This document shows positions 1-8,056 of a stretch of 35,434 nt of DNA, one piece after another. Where the stretch lies: positions 371,578 to 407,011 of the forward strand of contig ONDM01000006.1 of NCBI GenBank assembly GCA_900316585.1, read 5' to 3'. The stretch comes from an uncultured Prevotellaceae bacterium. GTDB lineage: Bacteria > Bacteroidota > Bacteroidia > Bacteroidales > Bacteroidaceae. Below the pieces are notes generated by a model that did not search any database, was not told where the DNA came from, and worked only from the letters and a program-made list of their open reading frames with translations. The position numbers and the translations under genes are program-made. Position 1 is the stretch's first letter. Each line of letters begins with the position of its first letter.

Positions 1-627
1 CTGTGGACCGTGCTGGAGGTCGAATCCCAATCCTTGGAAATGGTCATACCAGTTCGGGTATTTGATGATGATTTTCACCTTGGGATTTACTTTCTTGGCA
101 GGCTTGATGACTAGGTTTTCTCCAGCCTCGGTCATGAGTTTAATACGGTATTCAGTCCAGCTCATGTTACCCTTTGCCTTGATTTCATCTTCCGACTTGC
201 AGCTGGTAAAGAAAAAGTCATCCAAAATGAAGTCATCAAAATGCTTGGCAGTGTACTCGGCAATGTGCTTCACCATTTTACGGTGCTCTGGATTGGAATA
301 GCAGAAAGTCTCAAAACTGTTGCTCTCATCTATGGTATAGGTTATTCCTCCTCCCACTTCAACTCCTTTTTCCTTGAAGAAGCGTTTAGCCTGTTCTATT
401 GTCTCTTCTGGGACAATGAGCAAGTCTCTGTGGGTTTCCAGATAGATCTTGTCTACTTTGACTTGGCTGGAAATGATGTTCCAAGTAGAATCCAACCAGT
501 GCAGGTCTTTCATTTTTTCTACCTCATAGGCACGAGTGTAGACAGAAATCTTGAAACTCTTGTAGTTGCCGGCCTGAAGTCCCGACATACACAAGAATGC
601 GAGTAATGTTACTAATAATTTTCTCAT
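1..627 (-). CDS. Secreted TIM-barrel-like protein, possible glycosidase (3' end beyond window)
   Basis: The reading frame opens with ATG at 627 and stays open to the window edge, giving 209 codons with no stop, so the gene is truncated by the window. The N-terminus MRKLLVTLLAFLCMSGLQAG is a clear signal peptide, so the protein is exported. The mature part alternates predicted strands and helices and carries acidic stretches such as FDDFILDDFFFTSC and a KVKIIIKYPNWYDHF segment, as seen in glycoside-hydrolase TIM barrels, where strand-end acids are catalytic. I do not recognise a numbered GH family; the glycosidase idea is inference. A -7-like TACTTTTG (reverse complement of 665-672) lies 38 bp upstream. 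It is divergent from a hybrid two-component regulator, which often controls neighbouring carbohydrate genes in this phylum. Confidence 0.75.
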   Translation of the reverse strand, partial: MRKLLVTLLAFLCMSGLQAGNYKSFKISVYTRAYEVEKMKDLHWLDSTWNIISSQVKVDKIYLETHRDLLIVPEETIEQAKRFFKEKGVEVGGGITYTIDESNSFETFCYSNPEHRKMVKHIAEYTAKHFDDFILDDFFFTSCKSEDEIKAKGNMSWTEYRIKLMTEAGENLVIKPAKKVNPKVKIIIKYPNWYDHFQGLGFDLQHGPQ

Positions 628-833
628 AGTTTAGTTTAAAGTTATAGGATTGTTTTAGTTTTTGCAAAAGTAATAAAAAAAAAGAGTATTCATCCAATTT
701 TATTTCTTTAAAATGCGTAGTTTAGTTTATATTTAATTCTATAACGGCCGTTCTTTTCGTAAACATAATTTACTTCACAGAAGCCTGTCATTGTCTGTTG
801 GCTTTTGCAGGTTATAGGAGGCCGATTAATTTC

Positions 834-897
834 CCTAGTTAGAGAAAAATTTTTTCCTAGTTAGATATATATATATATCGCGCTAGTTCGTCTAGTT
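834..897. promoter_or_regulatory. CTAGTT repeat cluster upstream of the hybrid two-component gene
   Basis: CTAGTT occurs at 835-840, 857-862, 883-888 and 892-897. The first two copies are extended to the identical 10-mer CCTAGTTAGA (834-843 and 856-865), starting exactly 22 bp apart, about two helical turns. A CTAGTG follows at 935. The cluster lies in a 470-bp gene-free spacer between the divergent gene at 627 and the regulator at 1098. Direct repeats with this spacing are typical of AraC-type operators, so autoregulation by the adjacent protein is a reasonable inference. The alternating AT tract at about 863-878 may ease melting. Nothing else identifiable was seen in 628-1097 except -7-like boxes at 665-672 (minus) and 1062-1069 (plus). 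Confidence 0.45.
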
Positions 898-1061
898 TTG
901 TCTTTTAGTAGCATATATATTGAATAAACTGTTTCTAGTGTAAAATAAAACGAAAAATCTTATTGCCGAGTTACGTATAGAAAGGGAGGTTGCAGACTCT
1001 CTCGAAGTGTGAATAAACCTTAAATTGCGACCTTGTATTAGGCTCTTTTAGGACTTTTGCT

Positions 1062-1069
1062 TACTTTTG
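1062..1069 (+). promoter_or_regulatory. Candidate -7 box for the hybrid regulator
   Basis: TACTTTTG matches the Bacteroidota -7 consensus TAnnTTTG and ends 28 bp before the ATG at 1098. No TTTG occurs at the ideal 20-bp upstream spacing, which would fit an activator-dependent promoter. Assignment is by motif only. Confidence 0.4.
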
Positions 1070-1097
1070 ATTAACCAAACGATCTATCATTTCACAC

Positions 1098-3935
1098 ATG
1101 AAAGGCCATTCATATTCACCTATAATACTTATATTCGTATTATTTTGCTCATTTCTATTCGGTTGCAACAAGCTATCGAAGACTCCTGGCTATACAGACC
1201 GGGAGCGTTTGATGCTTGACACGACCGATAATCATACGATGGATATTGATTCCCTGATGGACATCCTGAGACAATATCAGAAGAAGGGAAACAAAGTTCG
1301 TGAAATGGCTACTTATGCATCCTTGGGGCATGCTTATATGTCGGCAAGCCGGTATCAGGAAGCAGTGCTGAGCCATGAGAAGGAACTGGAGTTGGCTGAA
1401 GAACTGAATGATACGTTGATGATGGCTACTGCCTTGAATGACTTAGGAACAAACTACCGCAGGATGAGTCTTTACTACGATGCCATGGAGTATCATTCAC
1501 GAGCCATAGAGGTAGCTACACCTGCATCGGGACAGAACAGGCAGAAACTCATGAAGTGTCAGGCTGTGGGCAATAATGGTCTGGGAAATATCTTCATGAG
1601 ATTAGGAAACTATGTCCGTGCCGACAGTTCCTTGCGCCGTGCTTTAGCTATAGAGACTGCTTTAGGTAGTCACCTGGGTATGAATGTGGATAACTCCAAC
1701 ATCGGTATGGTGTTTGAGCGTCGTGGAATGTACGACTCGGCCTTGGTCTATTTCCAAAGAGCCTTTGAACATTCTAAGCTCAGCGGCTCCAAGACAGGGC
1801 TAGCCTACTGCCACATGCATTTTGGTCGTATCTACCAATATAATAAGGAGTACGACAAGGCTCTGAATGAGTTTCAAGAAGCCATGAATGTCATCAATAA
1901 GGATATTGACCAGTGGCTATGGCTCCAGCCTTGTATTTCCACAGCGGGTATCTATGTGGCTATCAATGACAAGGAAAAGGCTCAGGAATATCTGCAGTTG
2001 GCTCTTTCTACGGCTCGCAAGCTTGGCTCCAAGGAACATTTTGTCCAGATCTATCATTTTTATTCAGACTATTATGCTAATCAGGGTGACTATAAAAAAG
2101 CCTTGGATTATAACCGGTTGGCTCAGGCATCAGGTGACAGCCTCTTGAACTCACAGAGCTTGTTTGAGATAGAGAACCTGGAAATCAACATGGCTCGGCG
2201 TCAGAACGAGAAAAGGGTCAATGAGCAGAAAACACTGGTACGGATGGAACGTACTCAGAAATGGCTCTTTTTCCTGGGTTTCTGCATCCTTGCCATTCTG
2301 GCAGGTGTGTTTTGGTATGTATCGATGGTTCGTTCGCGTACTAATCGTATGCAGCGTGAATTCATGAATATACGTGAGCGTTTCTTCACCAATATTACGC
2401 ATGAGTTCCGGACTCCACTGACGGTCATCCTGGGAAAGGGCGAGGATTTGCTACAAAATCCGGATGAGGGTCAGGAAAAGGTGAAGGAAGCTAGTTCTAT
2501 GATTGTGAAGAATGGTAAGACCATGCTTTCCCTGGTGAATCAGTTGCTCGATATCAGTAAGGCCAAGTCTGAGATTGGTGAGCAGGAATGGCGTAGGGGA
2601 GATATTGTTCCTTATATGATGATGCTGGTGGAGGAATGCAGGCAGCTTGCCAAAGATAAGAATATCACCATGCTCTTTTCTTGTAACCAGGACCATGTTA
2701 TGATGGACACTGTGCCTGACTATATTCATAAGATCTTTATGAATCTTATTACCAATGCATTGAAGTTTACTCCTGAAAACGGTCATGTGAACATCAAATG
2801 TCATGTCAATGAGAAGAACCAGTTGGAAACCGTGGTGACTGACGATGGAATCGGTATTGAACCAGAAAACCTCAAGCATATTTTTGAGCCGTTCTATCAG
2901 GAAGCCCGTGACATCAAAAATGTGGGCACTGGTGTAGGTCTCTCCTTGGTGAATCAACTGGTTAATGCTCTGCATGGACAAATTGAAGTGGAGAGTACTC
3001 TAGGCAAGGGGACTGTTTTTACGGTGTTACTTCCCTTGGCTCATGGAGACAGCAACTGGCCTCCGTTTAGCAGTGATTTGTTGGAAGCTGAATCTGCATT
3101 CCTGGCTGAACCTGTTTCTCAGGCCCTTCAGTTGGATGATTCCACTTCTTCCGCAGAGAACCAGCCAAAGATTCTAATCGTAGAAGATAACGTGGATATA
3201 GCCCGTTTTATTGGTGAACAGTTCCCGGAGAAGTTCCGTCTGTACTATGCTTCCAATGGAACCGAAGGACTGAAGAAAGCTAGTACAGTCCTTCCTGATG
3301 TCATCTTAACCGACCTTATGATGCCGGGTATGAATGGACTGGAACTTTGTCGTGCCGTTCGTTCTAATTCAAGCACCAATACCATCCCTGTGATTATTAT
3401 TACGGCAAAAGCCACTCAGGAAGACTTGGAAGAAGGACTTCGTGCCGGTGCCAATGCATATATTTTCAAGCCTTTCAGTGGAAAGGAACTGCAAATCAGA
3501 GTAAACTGGATTCTCATGGAGCGTCGCATGTTGTGGGAGAAATATCAGTTGGCAAACCAGCAGGTAAGCGATATGGGAAAGGAACTGTCCAAGGATGATC
3601 AGGCCTTCATATCCAAGTTCACTAACCTTATCTATGATCAGATGCGTTCAGTGGAGATTGACATTGAGTCCTTGGCTATGGAACTCTGTATGAGCAAGAG
3701 TACGTTGCGTCGCAAACTGAATGATCTGACAGGAGAGAGCCCGGTGAATTACATTACCAAGATTCGTGTGGATTATGCCAAGCAGTTGCTTAAGGGCAAT
3801 CCGGACCTTACCATCAATGAGGTAGGTATGCGATGTGGTTTCAGCGACCAGGCTTACTTCAGCAGAATCTTCAAGCAGCAGGTAGGAGTCTCTCCGTTGC
3901 AGTATAGGAAGAACCTTGAGGTTATCAGACTGTAA
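1098..3935 (+). CDS. Hybrid two-component sensor/response regulator, TPR-sensor type
   Basis: A 945-residue one-protein phosphorelay that senses outside the cytoplasm and regulates transcription. Order: signal/anchor segment 1-23 ending FLFGC, TPR-like helical repeats about 65-350, membrane helix about 388-410, HisKA with phospho-acceptor His435 in ITHEFRTP, HATPase with N-box Asn549/Asn553, G1 DDGIGI (582-587) and G2 GTGVGL (610-615). Then comes a receiver with Asp739 (VILTDLMMPG), Thr769 and Lys791, and an AraC-type double HTH about 840-945. All catalytic residues are present, so it should be active. Most characterised Bacteroides hybrid regulators of polysaccharide use have a beta-propeller periplasmic sensor; this one has TPRs instead. 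The Cys at 23 resembles a lipobox, but a lipoprotein that also crosses the inner membrane would be unusual. The target is unknown; the divergent gene at 627 is the first candidate. Confidence 0.93.
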   Translation: MKGHSYSPIILIFVLFCSFLFGCNKLSKTPGYTDRERLMLDTTDNHTMDIDSLMDILRQYQKKGNKVREMATYASLGHAYMSASRYQEAVLSHEKELELAEELNDTLMMATALNDLGTNYRRMSLYYDAMEYHSRAIEVATPASGQNRQKLMKCQAVGNNGLGNIFMRLGNYVRADSSLRRALAIETALGSHLGMNVDNSNIGMVFERRGMYDSALVYFQRAFEHSKLSGSKTGLAYCHMHFGRIYQYNKEYDKALNEFQEAMNVINKDIDQWLWLQPCISTAGIYVAINDKEKAQEYLQLALSTARKLGSKEHFVQIYHFYSDYYANQGDYKKALDYNRLAQASGDSLLNSQSLFEIENLEINMARRQNEKRVNEQKTLVRMERTQKWLFFLGFCILAILAGVFWYVSMVRSRTNRMQREFMNIRERFFTNITHEFRTPLTVILGKGEDLLQNPDEGQEKVKEASSMIVKNGKTMLSLVNQLLDISKAKSEIGEQEWRRGDIVPYMMMLVEECRQLAKDKNITMLFSCNQDHVMMDTVPDYIHKIFMNLITNALKFTPENGHVNIKCHVNEKNQLETVVTDDGIGIEPENLKHIFEPFYQEARDIKNVGTGVGLSLVNQLVNALHGQIEVESTLGKGTVFTVLLPLAHGDSNWPPFSSDLLEAESAFLAEPVSQALQLDDSTSSAENQPKILIVEDNVDIARFIGEQFPEKFRLYYASNGTEGLKKASTVLPDVILTDLMMPGMNGLELCRAVRSNSSTNTIPVIIITAKATQEDLEEGLRAGANAYIFKPFSGKELQIRVNWILMERRMLWEKYQLANQQVSDMGKELSKDDQAFISKFTNLIYDQMRSVEIDIESLAMELCMSKSTLRRKLNDLTGESPVNYITKIRVDYAKQLLKGNPDLTINEVGMRCGFSDQAYFSRIFKQQVGVSPLQYRKNLEVIRL

Positions 3936-3941
3936 AAACAA

Positions 3942-3967
3942 ACTAGCGAAGCAATTGCTCCGCTAGT
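3942..3967. terminator. Hairpin after the hybrid regulator gene
   Basis: ACTAGCG at 3942-3948 pairs with CGCTAGT at 3961-3967 and the stem continues inward for about 11 bp with one mismatch around an AATT loop. It starts 6 bp after the stop codon. It lacks a T-tract, so it may act as an RNA 3' end stabiliser or weak terminator. The following 3968-4400 is AT-rich spacer between convergent genes, in which I see no gene or clear element. Confidence 0.5.
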
Positions 3968-4400
3968 AGTATCGTGTTCAGCTAATCAGGAAGGAATTTC
4001 GAAGTCATCAAGTTGTCGTATATTAACATTGAGTGTGCTGTATATTTGGATAGTTGAGAGATTTTCTTTTATGCCCGTAAGGCAAAATGTCTCTTGATGA
4101 CTATCGAATTCCTCAACATGTCTTTCTATGTTTTGCTGAACTTTTTCAAAAGTTGGTTTTTAGTTTTCTCACTTGATAGTAAATTTTAAATAACAATCTC
4201 GTTGTGTTTTCGATTACAAAAATAGAAGAATAATTGAAATGTAGTTAGGATTTTTTGTTCAATTTTTGCCTGATTTTTGGATTATTTGTTCATTTTTAAT
4301 TGCCAAGTCATTGGTATATAAGATAATATGAATCCAAAAATAGGAATGATGGAATTTGCCTAAATAATGAATAATTGTTCTTTAATTTTAAAAGAATATA

Positions 4401-5918
4401 TTAAAGAACATCGGGCCAAGGGCATGGTTTCCCGTCTTTGAAAACAGGTCTGTCTGCTTTTACCTTTCTCAGATAATTGCCAAGTATTCTTGAAAGTTCT
4501 TCTACTTTCTCAGGATAAAGTGTCGCTATATTCTTCTTTTCTCCAATGTCTTCCTTGATGTTGAAAAGTTCTTTGAAACCAGTTGCCCAATAATAGACTA
4601 GTTTCCAGTCCCCAAGTCTTACGGCACAGTTCAGGTTGATGCCAGGACCTTCATTGCCCCAGATATTTGGGAAATTCCAGAATAGAGGTCTGTTTATAGA
4701 TGTATCTCCTTGTTCAAACAACATTGGTAGGAAGCTGATACCGTCTACCTGGTTCTTGGTGGAGTAATTTGGAATACCTGCCATCTCCAGAATAGTGGGA
4801 TAAAAATCTTCTATCATCAAGTAATGGTCAGAGGTACTGGCTTCGCGGACTTTTCCTGGCCATTTCACAATCATAGGCACACGGATACCTCCTTCATGGA
4901 GTGAGCCTTTTCCACAGTCCAATGGACTGTTTTGTGTATATAATGGTCCATCACGCCATTCAGGTTGTGTGGCTAATCCTCCGTTGTCGCTCAAAAACAT
5001 GACTATGGTATTATCTGCTTCATTGTTCTTTTCCAGCCAATCCATTAAATCGCCCAGACTTTTGTCCATACCTTCTATGAGTGATGCGTAAGCTGCTTCT
5101 TTGCTGGTCAATCCTTTGTCGATATATTTTTGGTAGAAGCGTGGATCTTTGTCTATCGGTATGTGAACGGCATAATGGGACATGTAAAGATAAAAGGGCT
5201 TCTCAGAGCCTTTCCAGGAGTCTAAGGTACGAATGGCTTCCAGTGTCAGTGCTTCTGTGGCAAATGTTCCTGTCTGCCAGTATTTCTCCAAACCAGGAAT
5301 GGCATTCAAGGCATAGGGTTTTCCTTCAGCGTCATGACCGTAGTTCTTTTCACTGAGGTAGGTAGCTAGTCCACCAGCAGCATGCCCTGCAATGTTCACA
5401 TCAAAACCCCAGTTTAGTGGATCTTCACCAGGTGTGTCCTTGGCACCGAAATGGGCCTTCCCACAGTGAATGGTGAAGTATTCATGATCATGCAGAATCT
5501 TTACAAAAGAAGTACCTGTAAAGGTGTTGTCTGTTCCATCCACCGGGCTGATGCCGTTATAGTTCCATTGGGGAAGATTCACGATTTCTGAGTTGAGGTC
5601 GGTTGGCGTGTCCTTCAGCATGGTCCAGTTAGTTACCCGGTGCCTTGCATTGTTGGCTCCTGTGAGCAAACTGCATCGGCTTGGTGAACTTACACTACAG
5701 GCATAAGCCTGTGTGAATAGCATGCCTTGGCTGGCCAACCGCTCCATGTTTGGAGTTTCATAGATGTTGTTGTAATTCGTCCTTTCTGTCCAAAAAGGCA
5801 CGGAAGTGTCCTCCCAGCCCATATCATCCACTAGAAAGAGAATAATGTTGGGACGGTCTTGTGCTATTGCATTGGTAAAACTGAGCAGTGATGCAGAAAA
5901 AAGAAAGAATTTTTGCAT
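4401..5918 (-). CDS. Exported sulfatase of the formylglycine type (S1 family)
   Basis: Hydrolyses a sulfate ester, probably from a sulfated glycan, outside the inner membrane. With ATG at 5918 the protein has 505 residues and begins MQKFFLFSASLLSFTNAIAQ, a signal peptide. The conversion motif is S77-S-P-S-R, so the serine would become formylglycine, which requires an anaerobic sulfatase-maturating enzyme encoded elsewhere. Metal and active-site residues typical of the family are visible: Asp31/Asp32 in LVDDMGW, Lys154 and His156 in CGKAHFG, His252, Asp311/Asn312 in SDNGG, and Lys337. A GTG two codons upstream is possible, but ATG is better placed after the -7 box TAACTTTG at 5936-5943. The sulfated substrate and subfamily cannot be read from sequence. 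No other glycan-uptake genes adjoin it. Confidence 0.93.
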   Translation of the reverse strand: MQKFFLFSASLLSFTNAIAQDRPNIILFLVDDMGWEDTSVPFWTERTNYNNIYETPNMERLASQGMLFTQAYACSVSSPSRCSLLTGANNARHRVTNWTMLKDTPTDLNSEIVNLPQWNYNGISPVDGTDNTFTGTSFVKILHDHEYFTIHCGKAHFGAKDTPGEDPLNWGFDVNIAGHAAGGLATYLSEKNYGHDAEGKPYALNAIPGLEKYWQTGTFATEALTLEAIRTLDSWKGSEKPFYLYMSHYAVHIPIDKDPRFYQKYIDKGLTSKEAAYASLIEGMDKSLGDLMDWLEKNNEADNTIVMFLSDNGGLATQPEWRDGPLYTQNSPLDCGKGSLHEGGIRVPMIVKWPGKVREASTSDHYLMIEDFYPTILEMAGIPNYSTKNQVDGISFLPMLFEQGDTSINRPLFWNFPNIWGNEGPGINLNCAVRLGDWKLVYYWATGFKELFNIKEDIGEKKNIATLYPEKVEELSRILGNYLRKVKADRPVFKDGKPCPWPDVL

Positions 5919-5935
5919 GGACACTTTGTTTTTTG

Positions 5936-5943
5936 CAAAGTTA
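5936..5943 (-). promoter_or_regulatory. -7 box of the sulfatase promoter
   Basis: The reverse complement reads TAACTTTG, a match to TAnnTTTG, 17 bp upstream of the ATG at 5918. A TTTGAC lies upstream but only 12 bp away, so the -33 element is uncertain. The leader would be about 10 nt. Confidence 0.5.
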
Positions 5944-6045
5944 GGATAAAAATGTCAAATGAGCTTCTTTTCCTGCTTTCTATTTATACATTTCGGTGGA
6001 TTTTATGCAAGCGGTTCTGGATTGAATTTGAATATCAGTCCTTCA

Positions 6046-6077
6046 TTTGTATGAATGAAATTATTTAGGTAAATTTG
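6046..6077 (+). promoter_or_regulatory. Promoter of the outer-membrane-type gene
   Basis: TTTG at 6046-6049, a 20-bp spacer, then TAAATTTG at 6070-6077: an exact fit to the Bacteroidota housekeeping promoter. It places transcription start near 6083 and excludes the upstream TTG at 6075 as a start, supporting ATG at 6102. Confidence 0.7.
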
Positions 6078-6101
6078 CATAGAACTAATACTGTTGATAA
6101 G

Positions 6102-6851
6102 ATGAAGAGAATATTTGTTTTTCTTCTTGTTTTCCTTCCTATTTTTGTTATGGCACAAGAGCCGGTTGGTTTTACAGCCGACCGTCCGGGTTCTACCACT
6201 AGTGTGGATGTCCTTCCTAGAGGGCGTGTACAGTGGGAAACGGGTATAGGTTGGGAACGTTCTAAACTAGAAGGTCCAGCAAAAAACACTTGGACCATGA
6301 ATACTTCCTTGCTGCGTTGGGGCATTTCCAGTAGTGCAGAACTTCGTCTACAGGCTGATTGGCTCTATTCATCCGCTGATGGTGATCACAGCAGTGGACT
6401 TAGTGATGTGGCTTTAGGGGCTAAAGTTCATCTGTTTGAAGGATGGAAAGCAGTTCCGGAAGTTTCCTTGCTTGCCAATGTCTTGATTCCTGGTGGCAGT
6501 AATGCTCATTTTCTTCCTCATGAGTGGGGAGGTCAACTGGGAATTCTTTTTGAGAATAAACTTACTCCTTGGTTTAGCCTTGGTTATGAAGGTGACCTCA
6601 TATGGAGCGATAATAGTCGTCCTACATTCTTTTATGGTGTCTGTCTTAGCTTCGACTTAACTGATAGATTATTCTTGGTTCTGGAGGAATACAACAGCAA
6701 TACAACTGATGGAACAAAAAGTTGTTCTGAAATATCTCTTGGTTATATGCTTTCCCCTCGTGTACAGATTGATTTAGGCACCGACATTAATCTGAATCAT
6801 CCAGGGCGTTATAGGAACCTGATGGTCGGCATTGCTTGGCAAATATTATAG
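6102..6851 (+). CDS. Outer-membrane beta-barrel protein, MetA-pathway/transporter-like family
   Basis: A 249-residue exported protein starting MKRIFVFLLVFLPIFVMAQ, with cleavage probably after the Ala before Gln. The opening FTADRPGSTTSVDVLPRGRVQWETGIGWER and the repeated amphipathic strands ending in the terminal aromatic-rich strand NLMVGIAWQIL are typical of the family annotated as transporter or putative phenol-degradation MetA-pathway protein (Phenol_MetA_deg). Those names reflect homology only; the members are predicted outer-membrane barrels of unknown substrate. The start is set by the promoter at 6046-6077. It is a single-gene unit closed by the bidirectional hairpin at 6856-6886. 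Confidence 0.8.
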   Translation: MKRIFVFLLVFLPIFVMAQEPVGFTADRPGSTTSVDVLPRGRVQWETGIGWERSKLEGPAKNTWTMNTSLLRWGISSSAELRLQADWLYSSADGDHSSGLSDVALGAKVHLFEGWKAVPEVSLLANVLIPGGSNAHFLPHEWGGQLGILFENKLTPWFSLGYEGDLIWSDNSRPTFFYGVCLSFDLTDRLFLVLEEYNSNTTDGTKSCSEISLGYMLSPRVQIDLGTDINLNHPGRYRNLMVGIAWQIL

Positions 6852-6855
6852 GCAA

Positions 6856-6886
6856 AAAGCCACAGATCATTGCGGTCTGTGGCTTT
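6856..6886. terminator. Bidirectional terminator between convergent genes
   Basis: A perfect 11-bp stem, AAAGCCACAGA (6856-6866) with TCTGTGGCTTT (6876-6886), loop 9 nt, followed by a pyrimidine-rich T-containing run on the plus strand and preceded by A's, so it serves the gene ending at 6851 and cydB ending at 6911. Confidence 0.85.
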
Positions 6887-6910
6887 CTCTTTCCTAATAG
6901 TTATGTAGGC

Positions 6911-8056
6911 TTAGTATAGGTGTTCGTCTTGCTGTACCTCTTCCTTGGTGATTTTCTTCTTGTCCATGGCACGCCATGCATATACGATATAGGCCAGGAC
7001 AAATGGAATAAGAAGACTCACGTAGAACATGGTGCGCAGAGTGAATTCACTGCTGGAGGAATTCTGGATGGTAAGTGAACTCTGAAGATCAGCGGTGGAA
7101 GGGTAGTAGACTGTATTGTTCCAGCCAGCCAGAAGCAGAAGAACCAGTACGGTAATGACAGTACCGATGCCAGTAGGCCAAATGCCTTTGATGTAGGTCT
7201 TGCTCACTATGGTACGGATGATTCCGTAGAGGACTAGGACTACACCTACCACCAGAAGGATGGCCAATGGCCAGAGATCAAGGAGGTTATCCAGATATTT
7301 CATCGGTGTAAGGCTGATAATACCTGTAGCTGGGTCATAGGCAAACCCTTCTTTGAGCAGCAGATGTACTAGGTAAGCCACAAACAGGATGAGGAAAGGT
7401 ATGGTCTGGCCTACTAGACGTACGCTTATCCTACTGCGTATATTCTCATCATTCACATTATTCATGAAATAGAGCAGGCCCAGAATACGGGTGAGGAACA
7501 CAACAGCAAAGCCCAGTACAAGTACCCACGGGCAGAGCAGTGCGTCCAGACCATGAGAGGCATTGGCCCAAGAAGAGATTACGGGTTGCATGCCATCGGT
7601 GAGGTTCATCTTTGAAACTACGAAGTTGCTGCCCTCAAAGAAGGTTGCCACAGCACCACCAATGAGCAACGGACCGAAAATTCCATTCAGTGTCAGGCAC
7701 CATTGGAAAGGACGTGCACCAACCAGGTTCCCACGTTTGTGCTGGAATTCGTAGCTTACAGCTTGTACCACAAAGGTGAAAAGGATAAGCATCCAAAGCC
7801 AGTAGGCACCGCCGAAGCTAGTGCTGTAGAAAAGAGGGAAGGAAGCAAAGAATGCACCACCGAAGGTAACCAGTGTGGTGAACGTAAGTTCCCATTTGCG
7901 ACCGGTGGAGTTGAGTAGCATACGTTGTTCTGTATCGTTCACTCCCACAGAATAAATCAGTGTGTTACCACCCTGGACAAACATCAGGAACACAAGGAGG
8001 GCTCCCAGCAGACTTATCAGGAACCACCAGTATTGTTGTAGAAATTCGTAAGTCAT
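6911..8056 (-). CDS. cydB: Cytochrome bd oxidase subunit II
   Basis: Inner-membrane partner of CydA in the quinol:O2 oxidoreductase that lets Bacteroidales respire trace oxygen. The protein has 381 residues with about nine hydrophobic helices and family segments such as TLVTFGGAFFASFPLFYSTSFGG near residues 60-83 and SYEFQHKRGN near 101-110. It is translated from an ATGA overlap with cydA (cydA TGA at 8053-8055, cydB ATG at 8056-8054), implying coupled synthesis at equal amounts. The length is normal for this subunit, and I see no truncation or missing region. It is the last gene of the operon, closed by the hairpin at 6856-6886. Confidence 0.96.
   Translation of the reverse strand: MTYEFLQQYWWFLISLLGALLVFLMFVQGGNTLIYSVGVNDTEQRMLLNSTGRKWELTFTTLVTFGGAFFASFPLFYSTSFGGAYWLWMLILFTFVVQAVSYEFQHKRGNLVGARPFQWCLTLNGIFGPLLIGGAVATFFEGSNFVVSKMNLTDGMQPVISSWANASHGLDALLCPWVLVLGFAVVFLTRILGLLYFMNNVNDENIRSRISVRLVGQTIPFLILFVAYLVHLLLKEGFAYDPATGIISLTPMKYLDNLLDLWPLAILLVVGVVLVLYGIIRTIVSKTYIKGIWPTGIGTVITVLVLLLLAGWNNTVYYPSTADLQSSLTIQNSSSSEFTLRTMFYVSLLIPFVLAYIVYAWRAMDKKKITKEEVQQDEHLY

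Noticed and set aside
241..606. Plus-strand open frame of 121 codons near the left edge
   Set aside because: It is the antisense shadow of the minus-strand signal-peptide gene at 1-627, with no promoter or family similarity.
863..878. Alternating AT tract as a promoter
   Set aside because: It does not match the TAnnTTTG form with spacing; more likely a flexible DNA stretch.
1098..1170. Lipoprotein annotation of the hybrid regulator
   Set aside because: A Cys follows a hydrophobic start, but the protein has another membrane helix and a cytoplasmic kinase, so an ordinary N-terminal export signal or anchor is more likely.
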